Below, in pieces: positions 23,836-31,945 of a DNA stretch of 38,936 nucleotides; position 1 is the stretch's first letter, and each line of letters opens with the position of its first letter. The stretch comes from Chloroflexota bacterium (GTDB lineage Bacteria; Chloroflexota; Dehalococcoidia; Lucifugimonadales; UBA3495). Position numbers and translations under genes: made by a program. The DNA is taken from the NCBI GenBank assembly GCA_028873965.1, contig JAPPMU010000015.1:1-38936 (forward strand). The letters run 5' to 3'. Below the pieces are notes generated by a model. That model saw nothing but the letters and a program-made list of their open reading frames with translations. It made no database searches and had not been told where the DNA came from.

Positions 23836-24027
23836 GCCCGGAAGAACGCTAGCAAACTCGTCGGACAAACAGGAAATCAGTTCGTTTTCCAATTCATCAG
23901 GCCGTGCTCTTATCGGAATTCGTCTAATCTGGATCACTATTGAACGTTCCTCGCAAAGACAACAATGTGAAAAGCCGTCGGACGGCAGGCTCGCCGAGCG
24001 ATTGGCACGAACGAGAGGAGAGTAGCC

Positions 24028-25962
24028 ATGGCCTTTCGATATATCGCGTCCCCCATCTCGATCCTGGGGGCAATGCTCGCGCTGGTTATGTTGGCGGCGG
24101 TGGCGTGCGGTGGCGCTGAGGCTCCGGCGCCGGATGATTCTGGAGCAAGCCAGGCTGGCGCCTCCAACGCCACCGGGACCCAATCTCAACAGGCAGCTTC
24201 GTCGGCTCCGGCCGCTCAATCCGCGTCGGCCGCTCAATCTGAGCAAGCCACGTCGGCTCCGGCCGCCCAGTCCGAACGTGCCACCCCACCCGTTCAACAG
24301 GTGGGACGGCAACAGGCCCAATCAGCCGACGCCACTCCTACACCCGTAGCGGCGGCGTTGCCCACCGAGGTGGTGGCCGACCCGATAACGCTGGAAAACC
24401 TGATGACCGTATATCCCGACCTGGTGTACGGCGGGATTTTGCGGCGGGGCGGATACTACGACCCGGCGCACTTCGACCTGCTGCAAGTGTCCAGCGTCAC
24501 TAATTCCTTCAAGCAGATGATGCTGTACAACAACATTCTGCGCTACAACCCCATCGACGCCGGCAAAACCATTATCCCGGACCTGGCTACCAGTTGGGAA
24601 GTTTCGGAGGACGGAAAAACCTGGACCTTCCCCATACGGGAAGAGGTCAATTTCCACGACGGTACGATCCTGACTGCCGACGACGTAGCCGCGTCCTGGA
24701 CCCGGGTCATCGATCCCCCGGCAGGCGTGGTTAGCGCCCGGCAGGGTCTTTACAGCCCCTTCGGACCCAGCATCGAAGTCATCGACCCGCTGACGGTGGC
24801 GTTCAATTTCGAGACGCCGCCACCGCTGAAATACGGGCTCAATGCGTTCGCTCTGGAATGGCATGGAGTTTTCCCCAAGTCATTCCTGGAAGAGCACGGT
24901 TACGACCTGAAGGTTGCCGGGCAAAACGCCCCCAGCACCGGCGCTTTCCGATATCTGGAACATCAGCAGGGCGAGGTTTGGAAGAACGAAAAATTCCCCG
25001 ACTATTGGAACGAAGGACTTCCTTTCCTGGACGAAGTCTGGACCTACCCGTTGGAGAACAGTACCAACCGTTCGGCGGCCTTGTTGGCCGGTAACGTCGA
25101 TTACGCGCAGACTATCGACCCAGCCGCCTACGAACGCATGCAGGACGACCCCAAGTTCGTGGTCGAACCCTTCTCGTCTTATTCTTATGGCGGGATCTGG
25201 TTCAACACCGACCGGGAACCCTGGGACGACGTCAGAGTGCGCAAAGCCATGTGGCTGGCGTTCGACCGGCTGTCGGCCCACGAAGTGGTGAGCGAATGGC
25301 TGTACGGTTACCCTGGCGGCATGGGCTGGACCCTTCCCGAGCAAGCGTACCAGTTGCCTCAGGCCGAGATCGACGATCGGCTGGTATTCAACCGGGACGC
25401 CGCCATCGAAGAAGCCAAGCGACTGATGGTTGAAGCCGGTTACGCCGACGGCATTAAGAATGTTGACCTGCTGCAACGGCAGCCGGACAGCCCCTGGTAT
25501 TCAGCCATCGCACAAATGGCCGAGTTGCAGTACCGCAGCATCCTGGGCATTGAATCCACGATTCGCCCGGTTCCTTCGGCAGTGTGGTTTGAAGAGTTGG
25601 CTAACCGCAACTTCGACATCACGGTGGGCGCCATCGCCTCTCCGTTCATTGACCCGTCGGCCTACATGAACAGCTTCTACCGATGCGGCGGCGGGGAGAA
25701 CCACTCGAACTACTGCAACGAGGAGTTCGACGCCATCATGGCGCAGGTGGACACGGAACCCGACCTGGAGAAGCGCTACGAACTGGTGCAACAGGCGGCT
25801 GCAATTCTGGATAACGACCCGCCGGTGGTGGAGTGGTGGTACAACCGCACCCTCGCCGGTTGGCTGGAGTGCGTCCATGGCATTGAGGGCAAGCACGGCG
25901 CTCTGGTTCACAACCTGGACCGAATGGACACCGTGTGGATGGATGCAGGCTGCGGCCAGTAA
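24028..25962 (+). CDS. ABC transporter substrate-binding lipoprotein, peptide/nickel (SBP_bac_5) family
   Basis: A 644-residue extracytoplasmic solute-binding protein. Residues 1-30 form a lipoprotein signal ending LAAVAC-GG. Residues about 30-105 are a low-complexity Ala/Gln/Ser spacer in which a roughly 20-base DNA segment recurs at 24200 and 24251. The binding domain follows with family hallmarks: PDLATSWEVSEDGKTWTFPIRE, VNFHDGTILTADDVAASWTR, and the later AGNVDYAQTI, VRKAMWLAFDR and LEKRYELVQQAAAILDNDPPVVEW. It delivers a peptide-like or other small ligand to the permeases encoded next. The ATG at 24028 has GGAGAG upstream and a strong promoter at 23807. Confidence 0.9.
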   Translation: MAFRYIASPISILGAMLALVMLAAVACGGAEAPAPDDSGASQAGASNATGTQSQQAASSAPAAQSASAAQSEQATSAPAAQSERATPPVQQVGRQQAQSADATPTPVAAALPTEVVADPITLENLMTVYPDLVYGGILRRGGYYDPAHFDLLQVSSVTNSFKQMMLYNNILRYNPIDAGKTIIPDLATSWEVSEDGKTWTFPIREEVNFHDGTILTADDVAASWTRVIDPPAGVVSARQGLYSPFGPSIEVIDPLTVAFNFETPPPLKYGLNAFALEWHGVFPKSFLEEHGYDLKVAGQNAPSTGAFRYLEHQQGEVWKNEKFPDYWNEGLPFLDEVWTYPLENSTNRSAALLAGNVDYAQTIDPAAYERMQDDPKFVVEPFSSYSYGGIWFNTDREPWDDVRVRKAMWLAFDRLSAHEVVSEWLYGYPGGMGWTLPEQAYQLPQAEIDDRLVFNRDAAIEEAKRLMVEAGYADGIKNVDLLQRQPDSPWYSAIAQMAELQYRSILGIESTIRPVPSAVWFEELANRNFDITVGAIASPFIDPSAYMNSFYRCGGGENHSNYCNEEFDAIMAQVDTEPDLEKRYELVQQAAAILDNDPPVVEWWYNRTLAGWLECVHGIEGKHGALVHNLDRMDTVWMDAGCGQ

Positions 25963-25993
25963 CCGGCCTCTTGATCAGAGCGAGATTGTCAGT

Positions 25994-26014
25994 GGCGGGC
26001 GACGCAACGCCGCC
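25994..26014 (+). other. Intercistronic hairpin between binding protein and permease genes
   Basis: GGCGGGCG pairs with CGCCGCC around ACGCAA, with one bulged G. Hairpins at this point in ABC operons often protect the upstream mRNA so that the binding protein is made in excess. There is no T-run. The role is inferred. Confidence 0.35.
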
Positions 26015-26064
26015 TGCCTCATATCCAAACCCATCCAATCGCGTTGACTCCACTGGATGTTCTG

Positions 26065-27021
26065 ATGCAAAAATACATTCTCCGTCGAGTACTGTTGGCG
26101 ATTCCCGCCATTATCGGGCTTACCATCATCATCTTCCTGGTGATGCGGATCCTGCCGGGTGACGTGCTTACCGTGATGTTCGGGGAAGAGGGCACGTTGC
26201 AGCTCAGCGAAGAGGACCGGGCCCGAATCATCGCCAGCCTGGGCTTGGACAAGCCCATTTACCTGCAGTATGTGGACTGGCTCAAGGACATCGTGACCCT
26301 GAAGCTGGGCCAGTCCTTCTGGCGTTCTGACACGGTGATGGACTTGATCATAAACCGAGGTCCCATCACCCTGGAGATCGCCATCATTTCCGTGATCCTG
26401 TCGTGGGTCATTGGGTTGCCCGTGGGCATACTGGCCGCAATGAAGAGAAACACCCCATTCGATTACGCCGGGCGCTTCTTCTCCATTCTGTTCCTGGCGA
26501 TCCCGAATTTCTGGCTGGGCACGCTGATCGTGCTAACACTGGTGCTGACGCTGGAATGGAAAGCTCCGCTGGGAGTAATCAACATTTGGGAGGACCCGTG
26601 GGCTAACCTGCAAATCATCTGGGGACCGGCCCTGGTGCTGGGCATAGGACAGGCCGCGTACGTCTGCCGAATGGCGCGCTCGGCGCTCCTGGAGACGATC
26701 CACGAGGATTACATCCGCACCGCCCGAGCCAAAGGTCTGGCAGAACGATTGGTAATCTTGAGACACGCGCTCCGGAACGCCATCATGCCGGTTATTACCC
26801 TATCCGGCGTGCTGCTGGGGTTCCTGATCGGCGGGTCGGTGGCAGTGGAGCAGGCGTTCGGTGTGCCCGGACTGGGGCGCACCCTGGTAGCCGCGTTCTT
26901 CGAGCGCGACTATGTCGTCATTCAAAACCTGGTGTTGATCTACGGGCTGGTGTTCGTTCTCACCAACTTGCTGGTTGACATCTCTTACGCCTGGATCGAC
27001 CCACGCATCCGCTACAGCTAA
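26065..27021 (+). CDS. ABC transporter permease, DppB type
   Basis: A 318-residue inner-membrane permease of the dipeptide/oligopeptide/nickel class. It starts MQKYILRRVLLAIPAIIGLTIIIF (first helix) and continues with MRILPGDVLTVMFG, LGLDKPIYLQYVDWLKDI and six predicted helices. The cytoplasmic EAA-type coupling loop is YIRTARAKGLAERLVILRHALRNAIMPV. GGSVAVEQAFGVPGLGRTL near the C-terminus is the family signature. I start at ATG 26065, which fits the family's N-terminus; TTG 26044 is also in frame. It pairs with the DppC-type permease encoded 35 bases downstream. Confidence 0.92.
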   Translation: MQKYILRRVLLAIPAIIGLTIIIFLVMRILPGDVLTVMFGEEGTLQLSEEDRARIIASLGLDKPIYLQYVDWLKDIVTLKLGQSFWRSDTVMDLIINRGPITLEIAIISVILSWVIGLPVGILAAMKRNTPFDYAGRFFSILFLAIPNFWLGTLIVLTLVLTLEWKAPLGVINIWEDPWANLQIIWGPALVLGIGQAAYVCRMARSALLETIHEDYIRTARAKGLAERLVILRHALRNAIMPVITLSGVLLGFLIGGSVAVEQAFGVPGLGRTLVAAFFERDYVVIQNLVLIYGLVFVLTNLLVDISYAWIDPRIRYS

Positions 27022-27056
27022 CCTCGAAACAGGACACACTTGTCTGGAGTATTACC

Positions 27057-27962
27057 GTGGCACAGGTAACCGCTACCGACGTCATCGTACAGGATGCAGA
27101 GCGCCGCACCAGAAACTGGGTATGGGCGATCGCAAACTTTAGCCAGCGCAATCCCGTGGGAGCCATCAGTGGCCTGGCCATTCTTGGCATCGTGTTCGTC
27201 GCCGTTTTCGCGCCCTATGTCGCAACGCACCATCCCACGGAGTACGCCGACTTCAGTGCGTTGCGCGAAGCGCCCGGGCCGGCCCACTGGATGGGCACCG
27301 ACGACATTGGCCGGGACTTGTACAGCCGGGTGGTGCATGGGGCGCGGATCTCGTTGTTCGTCGCTATGGTGGCCGTGCTGGTGGGCGATCTGATTGGCGC
27401 CGCCTGGGGCGTCGCATCCGGGTACATTGGCGGCCGCCTCGATATCTACAGCCAACGCTTCCTGGAACTGCTGATGTCCTTCCCCACGCTGATCCTGGCG
27501 ATGATACTGGTATTGGCCATGGGCGCCGGGGTCTGGACTGTGATCGTTGCGATCAGCATTACCCGCATTCCTTTGTCGGTCCGCGTGATCCGGTCGGTCA
27601 CCTTGAGTGTCAAGGAAAACGCGTATGTGGATGCGGCGCAGGCCATCGGAGCGTCCAGCGGGCGGGTAATGGTTCGACACATCGCACCGCAGTGCGTGGC
27701 GCCCTGGCTGGTGCTGGCCACCGCCCACCTGGGTTCGGTGATCATCCTGGAGGCGTCGCTGGGATTCCTGGGAGTAGGCGTACCCATGCCCACGGCCACC
27801 TGGGGCAATATGCTGGGAGGGCCGGTGGCGGCCGGCTTGATCCCGCGCTGGTGGATGGTAGTGTTCCCTGGGCTTGCCATCACCGTCACCGTGCTGGCCT
27901 TCAACCTTTTCGGCGACTCCATACGCGACGCCCTGGACCCGAAACTGCGGGGACGGACATAA
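27057..27962 (+). CDS. ABC transporter permease, DppC type
   Basis: A 301-residue permease. FSQRNPVGAISGLAILGIVFVAVFAPYVA gives the first helix. AHWMGTDDIGRDLYSRVVHGARISL is the DppC hallmark, and AYVDAAQAIGASSGRVMVRHIAPQ is the EAA loop that contacts the ATPase. The tail FNLFGDSIRDALDPKLRGRT is typical. It starts at GTG 27057 with GGAG upstream. The usual DppD/DppF ATPase genes do not follow; the next gene encodes a propeller protein. The energy-coupling subunits must come from elsewhere if the importer works. Confidence 0.92.
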   Translation: MAQVTATDVIVQDAERRTRNWVWAIANFSQRNPVGAISGLAILGIVFVAVFAPYVATHHPTEYADFSALREAPGPAHWMGTDDIGRDLYSRVVHGARISLFVAMVAVLVGDLIGAAWGVASGYIGGRLDIYSQRFLELLMSFPTLILAMILVLAMGAGVWTVIVAISITRIPLSVRVIRSVTLSVKENAYVDAAQAIGASSGRVMVRHIAPQCVAPWLVLATAHLGSVIILEASLGFLGVGVPMPTATWGNMLGGPVAAGLIPRWWMVVFPGLAITVTVLAFNLFGDSIRDALDPKLRGRT

Positions 27963-27994
27963 TTCGCAAGCGCGTCTCGAGTCGCCGTAGCACG

Positions 27995-29308
27995 TTGCGA
28001 CGATCCAGCCTATACGGCGAAACCGTCATCGGCAAACGGTGGCGGTTTCGTGATGTCAGGATCTGGCTCGCTGCGGCGATAATCGCTCTGGCGCTGCTTG
28101 CGCTGTGGGCGGTACGGACGTACCAAATCACGCCTCTGCTGTTCCCACCACCAACCGCTACCTCCTCGGCAAACCTGTCCGAAGCGCCGACGGACTGGCC
28201 ATCCGGTCGCCGCGACATCGGCGGCGCCGCGTTTACAGAGGATAGCAACCCTAGTCCACCTTTCGTGACCCGGTGGGAGGTCGATCTACCGGGCGTGGCT
28301 TTGGGCGCGCCGGCGATCGTCGGCGACCTGATCTTTGTTTCCACCGACGGCGGTGAAATCGTGGCGCTGGAGGCGAACAGCGGAGATACCAGGTGGAAAC
28401 GCCACATCGGCTCGCCCTCGGACAGCGCGCCGGCGGTGGCCGGAGACCTCGTGTACATCGGCACCCGGGATCACCGAATGATAGCCCTGGACCGGCACAC
28501 CGGTGAACTGCGCTGGGAGAACAATTTGGGGAACATCGTGCTGGGCTCGCCGATAGTGTCGAACGGCACGCTGTACATCGGCTCGACCAACGGGATGCTG
28601 GAAGCACTGGACGCCGGCACCGGGGAGCCCCGATGGTCAGCCGACGCCAACGGCTGGGTGGTCGCCCATCCCGCCACCGACGGCACGGTCGTGGCCGCGA
28701 CCTCCCTGGGCGAACGGTTCATCACGGTTGACCCCGAAACGGGACGCCGACTCCTGGTGTTTTATTCGGGCACCCCTGTGGCCGGCGGGCCGGTAATCGC
28801 CGATGGGCGTGCCTTCTTTGTCACCAATCGCGGCGCGGTATGGGCGGTGGACCCTTCGGCCGTCAGCCGGCCGTTCAGTCGCTTCGCCTACGTGACCAAG
28901 ATCAACCTGTTCGCGTGGCGCCTCCGCTCCGATCCGCCGCGGCAGACTGGGACCCTTTGGGTCGGTTCAGCGCGCGGCAGGGTCAAGTACAGCCCGGCCT
29001 ACGCCAAGGGCAGCCTTCTGGTAGTCAACGAGACGGGCAAGGTGACGGCGTTCGCCCACTACGACGGATCAATACTCTGGGAAATGCAACTCGACGGCGA
29101 GGTCATCGCGGATCCCGTAGTCGCCGGCGATACGTTGGTTCTAACTACGGCCGATGGAGCGCTCCACGGTTTGAATATCGACACGGGTTCAAAGGAGTGG
29201 ACGCACCACATCGGCGATTACCCAGCGTCCGCCGCCCCATCCGTGTCCGGACACACCATCTTTCTGCCCACAACGGATGGAACGCTCACGGCGTTGGAAG
29301 GCAGATGA
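27995..29308 (+). CDS. Membrane-anchored PQQ-like beta-propeller repeat protein
   Basis: About 437 residues. A single anchor helix (IWLAAAIIALALLALWAVR) near the N-terminus is followed by a Pro/Thr-rich linker and six to seven beta-propeller blades of the PQQ/BamB type, each with patterns such as GDLVYIGTRDHRMIALDRHTG-ELRW and GTLYIGSTNGMLEALDAGTG-EPRW. No PQQ-dependent dehydrogenase active site is visible, so it is likely a scaffold or binding protein outside the membrane. The start is uncertain: TTG 27995 follows the permease stop by 32 bases, and the frame is open further upstream inside the permease gene. It appears to be part of the transporter operon. Confidence 0.7.
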   Translation: MRRSSLYGETVIGKRWRFRDVRIWLAAAIIALALLALWAVRTYQITPLLFPPPTATSSANLSEAPTDWPSGRRDIGGAAFTEDSNPSPPFVTRWEVDLPGVALGAPAIVGDLIFVSTDGGEIVALEANSGDTRWKRHIGSPSDSAPAVAGDLVYIGTRDHRMIALDRHTGELRWENNLGNIVLGSPIVSNGTLYIGSTNGMLEALDAGTGEPRWSADANGWVVAHPATDGTVVAATSLGERFITVDPETGRRLLVFYSGTPVAGGPVIADGRAFFVTNRGAVWAVDPSAVSRPFSRFAYVTKINLFAWRLRSDPPRQTGTLWVGSARGRVKYSPAYAKGSLLVVNETGKVTAFAHYDGSILWEMQLDGEVIADPVVAGDTLVLTTADGALHGLNIDTGSKEWTHHIGDYPASAAPSVSGHTIFLPTTDGTLTALEGR

Positions 29309-29325
29309 GAGCCGCAGCGGCGCGG

Positions 29326-29354
29326 TTGACGCTCGATTCTCCCGTGCCTATACT
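29326..29354 (+). promoter_or_regulatory. Sigma-70 promoter of the trans-aconitate-type methyltransferase gene
   Basis: TTGACG (29326-29331), a 17-base spacer, and TATACT (29349-29354): five of six matches in each box. Transcription would begin about 35 bases before the ATG at 29396, so this gene is independent of the transporter operon. Confidence 0.7.
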
Positions 29355-29395
29355 CGCCGCACATCCCATAACCCCACGAGAGCCCACCTACAGCG

Positions 29396-30235
29396 ATGAC
29401 ACAAGCAACACCCCACCAACGCGATCTGGCCGGTGAATCCTGGGATCCGGGCCAATATCTCAAATTCGCCGACCACCGGCTGCGCCCAGCCCTGGACCTG
29501 ATGGGGCGCATCCCGTCTGAGCGGCCCCGGGTCATTTACGATCTGGGTTGCGGCAGTGGAAACGTAACGCGCCTGCTCGCCGATCGCTGGCCCCAGGCGG
29601 ATGTCATCGGCATGGACAATTCCCCGGAGATGCTGGCGCAGGCATCGGCCTCCGGTGACGGCGCCGGATCGACACGTGTCCGTTGGGAGGAAGGCGACCT
29701 CGCCGGTTGGCGGCCGTCGAAAACGCCGTCGGTGTTCTTCTCCAACGCGGTTATTCAGTGGGTGCCCGACCACCACGAGCTGGTGCCGCGCTTGTGGAAC
29801 ATGTTGCCCTCCGGCGGCTGCATCGCAATCCAGGTCCCTCTCTCGTGGGACATGCGGTCGCACCAGATCATGCGCGAAACCCTCGACAACGGCGGCGCCA
29901 ACGGTCAACCCGTCGGCTCCGCGGAATTGCGCTCCGCCGTGGGCAACCGCTGGGTCCAGGACCCCGATTTCTACTACGACCTTCTGGCTCCCGAGGCCGA
30001 CCACCTGGACGTCTGGACCACGGAATACCAGCACGTGCTCACCGGCGATGATGCCGTGCTCGAATGGGTTACCGGCACCGGCCTCCGGCCCATCCTTAAC
30101 GGCCTGGAAGACGGGGAACGGGAAACCTATCTCGCGGAATATCGACGTCGCTTGAACGTCGAATACCCAAAGCGAGCCGACGGGTTCACCCTGTACCCGT
30201 TCCGGCGGCTGTTCTTCGTAGCTGTTCGCAAATAA
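29396..30235 (+). CDS. tam: Trans-aconitate 2-methyltransferase-like protein
   Basis: A 279-residue SAM-dependent methyltransferase close to the Tam family. The N-terminus WDPGQYLKFADHRLRPALDLMGRI is the Tam signature. Motif I is VIYDLGCGSGNVTRLLADRWP (about 46-66), then GMDNSPEMLAQA, FFSNAVIQWVPDHHELVPRLW and GGCIAIQVPLSWDMRSHQIM. Tam methylates trans-aconitate, a side product that inhibits aconitase. Family members with other substrates exist, so the exact substrate is an inference. Its own promoter lies at 29326. Length is slightly above the usual about 255. Confidence 0.82.
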   Translation: MTQATPHQRDLAGESWDPGQYLKFADHRLRPALDLMGRIPSERPRVIYDLGCGSGNVTRLLADRWPQADVIGMDNSPEMLAQASASGDGAGSTRVRWEEGDLAGWRPSKTPSVFFSNAVIQWVPDHHELVPRLWNMLPSGGCIAIQVPLSWDMRSHQIMRETLDNGGANGQPVGSAELRSAVGNRWVQDPDFYYDLLAPEADHLDVWTTEYQHVLTGDDAVLEWVTGTGLRPILNGLEDGERETYLAEYRRRLNVEYPKRADGFTLYPFRRLFFVAVRK

Positions 30236-30311
30236 TATATCAGCATGGATCGACAGGATAAATGAGACAAGGCTTGATAACCCGCCGGTTGCAGCTGGCA
30301 GGACGATAAGG

Positions 30312-30671
30312 ATGACAATACAGAAATACTGCGACGACAGCCGCCACCTGTTGGCCCAGGCGCGTACCGAACTGGACGCCGGAGACCTGCGGCAGGCGTC
30401 GGAAAAGGGCTGGGGCGCCGCCGCCCTGATGATCAAGGCGGTTGCCGAACAGCGTGGCGGCGATTGGGAACACTCTCGACACCGGCATTTTTCCCGCGCC
30501 GCCAGCCGGTTGCGCTCGGAACTCGGCAACCGGGAGGTCACGCGCCTGTTCAACGTCGCCGAATCCCTGCACGGCAACTTTTACGAAGACCAGCTTCAGC
30601 CCTCTGACGTCTCCGAATCCCTGGACGACGTGGAGCAGTTCCTGAACCTGCTGGAGCCGCTCGTCCGGTAA
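30312..30671 (+). CDS. PaREP1/HEPN-like helical protein
   Basis: A 119-residue all-helical protein. ARTELDAGDLRQASEKGWGAAALMIKAVAEQRG matches the PaREP1/DUF5618-type HEPN-like helical pair (AG(D/N)xxxAxEKxWGAAAxxxKAxA), and a second helix pair follows (EVTRLFNVAESLHGNFYE). HEPN-type proteins of this size often belong to toxin or nucleotidyltransferase systems; no nucleotidyltransferase gene is adjacent. The ATG at 30312 follows AAGG. It lies between the Tam-type and epimerase genes, about 75 to 105 bases from each. Confidence 0.65.
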   Translation: MTIQKYCDDSRHLLAQARTELDAGDLRQASEKGWGAAALMIKAVAEQRGGDWEHSRHRHFSRAASRLRSELGNREVTRLFNVAESLHGNFYEDQLQPSDVSESLDDVEQFLNLLEPLVR

Positions 30672-30775
30672 TAAGGACAAGGGCCGCCGCAGGGGCCTGG
30701 GGACAAATTCGTAAAGTTCTTCTATTGTTGGCAACCTGATCATCCATGTAAAAGTCACTCCTGTGAGGTGCAATC

Positions 30776-31711
30776 ATGACGGTATTGGTCCTGGGAGCTT
30801 CCGGTTTCATCGGGCCGCGCGTGGTCCGCAAGTTGGTGGAGCGCGGCGAGGACGTGTACGCCACCGACATCAACCCGCTGCCCGACATTCCCGGCGTGGA
30901 TGCCGGCGAGGTGCGCAGCTCCAGGGTGGACATCACCGACTTCGAGCAGGTTACCCGCGCTATCGTCGAATCGCAGCCCGACCGCATCATCAACCTGGCC
31001 TACCTGCTCGGCGGCGGTGAAGGCAATCCGCACCATCAGATGCGCCTGAACATTCTCGGCATGGACAACTGCTTCGAGGCCGGCCGGTTGCTGGGCGTTA
31101 ACCGCATCGTCTACGCCAGCTCGGTGGCCGTCAGCGGGCAGCAGTCCAACTTTGGCGACCGCGCGATCAACGAGGACGAGGGGACCTTCGGCGACAGCCA
31201 GTACGCGACGCATAAGATTTTCAACGAGTTCCAGGCCAAGATGTTCAACGAGAACTACGGCATGTCCATCACCGGCATCCGGCCGGCCAACGTCACCGGC
31301 CCGGACAAGGTGCGCGGCTCCGTGGACCACGTGCGCTGCGTCACTCTGCCGTCCCGCGGCGAGCCCGTGAGCTTCCCCTACCGCGAGATGATGCGCCTGC
31401 CCATCCATGTGGAGGACATCGCCGAGGCGTTCGTCCGCGTGTCCCTTGTGGACAGCAGCGAGCACCAGGTTTACAACTCAGGTGGCACGGCCATCAGCCT
31501 CGGCGACCTGGCAGACATGGTGCGCGGCTACCTGCCGGACGCCCAGATATCCTTCGACAACGAGGGCGGCCGGGAACACTCCGGCAACTACCTGGTGGAC
31601 AACAGCCGCCTGCTCACCGAGTTCGAGCTGTCCTACCCGCCCCTGCAGCAGCGGGTCCTGGAGATCATCAACGAGGTGCGCGCCGACGAGGGGTTGCCGC
31701 TGGTTGGATAA
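30776..31711 (+). CDS. NAD-dependent epimerase/dehydratase (extended SDR)
   Basis: A 311-residue Rossmann-fold enzyme. The NAD-binding GASGFIG is at residues 7-13 and DIN follows the second strand, which points to NAD over NADP. The catalytic set is Ser115/116 in VYASSVAVSG, Tyr143 and Lys147 in QYATHK. GIRPANVTGP, and RLPIHVEDIAEAFVRV near the C-terminus, are extended SDR features. It epimerises, dehydrates or reduces an NDP-sugar or related substrate, which I cannot specify. The ATG at 30776 has GAGG a short distance upstream. Confidence 0.88.
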   Translation: MTVLVLGASGFIGPRVVRKLVERGEDVYATDINPLPDIPGVDAGEVRSSRVDITDFEQVTRAIVESQPDRIINLAYLLGGGEGNPHHQMRLNILGMDNCFEAGRLLGVNRIVYASSVAVSGQQSNFGDRAINEDEGTFGDSQYATHKIFNEFQAKMFNENYGMSITGIRPANVTGPDKVRGSVDHVRCVTLPSRGEPVSFPYREMMRLPIHVEDIAEAFVRVSLVDSSEHQVYNSGGTAISLGDLADMVRGYLPDAQISFDNEGGREHSGNYLVDNSRLLTEFELSYPPLQQRVLEIINEVRADEGLPLVG

Positions 31712-31756
31712 CACCGCCCTATGAGCTGGGCTTCCGGCGAAAAGGAACAAGGCGAC

Positions 31757-31876
31757 ATGACCAGAGTCGCGAATCTAGCGCCTAGTTTCCGAGGCATTCG
31801 CCTGAAGGGCGCTTCCCAAAAGCCGCTAAATATTAAGGAGCCCAAGCCTTCGCCACCGCCACAACCCAAGAAGTAG
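31757..31876 (+). CDS. Possible 39-residue basic peptide
   Basis: ATG 31757 to TAG 31876 encodes 39 residues starting MTRVANLAPSFRGIRLKG and ending in a Pro/Lys-rich tail (PKPSPPPQPKK). AAGGAACAAGG just upstream can serve as ribosome binding site, and a strong terminator follows 26 bases later. The peptide is strongly basic. It could be a real small gene or the structured 3' end of the epimerase transcript. Confidence 0.4.
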   Translation: MTRVANLAPSFRGIRLKGASQKPLNIKEPKPSPPPQPKK

Positions 31877-31902
31877 GGGCGGTGTCGCTTGCCGTGTGTG
31901 CA

Positions 31903-31934
31903 CCGGGGTCGCCTGTTGACGGCCCCGGCTTTTT
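31903..31934 (+). terminator. Rho-independent terminator after the epimerase unit
   Basis: CCGGGG (31903-31908) pairs with CCCCGG (31923-31928), then C and TTTTT (31930-31934). The loop is 14 bases. Confidence 0.75.
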
Positions 31935-31945
31935 GAAACTCGCGG

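Larger units (their letters stand above)
23660..24027. other. 368-base divergent intergenic region
   Basis: This stretch holds the minus-strand promoter of the Nudix gene near 23703 and the plus-strand promoter of the ABC transporter at 23807-23835. About 185 bases of leader precede the substrate-binding protein gene. The leader is less GC-rich than the surroundings. I see no riboswitch core or tRNA in it, and a 98-codon frame at 23729-24025 shows no coding character. Confidence 0.6.

Noticed and set aside
23729..24025. 98-codon ORF upstream of the binding protein gene
   Set aside because: It runs through the strong promoter at 23807-23835, has no ribosome binding site, and its composition is not coding-like.
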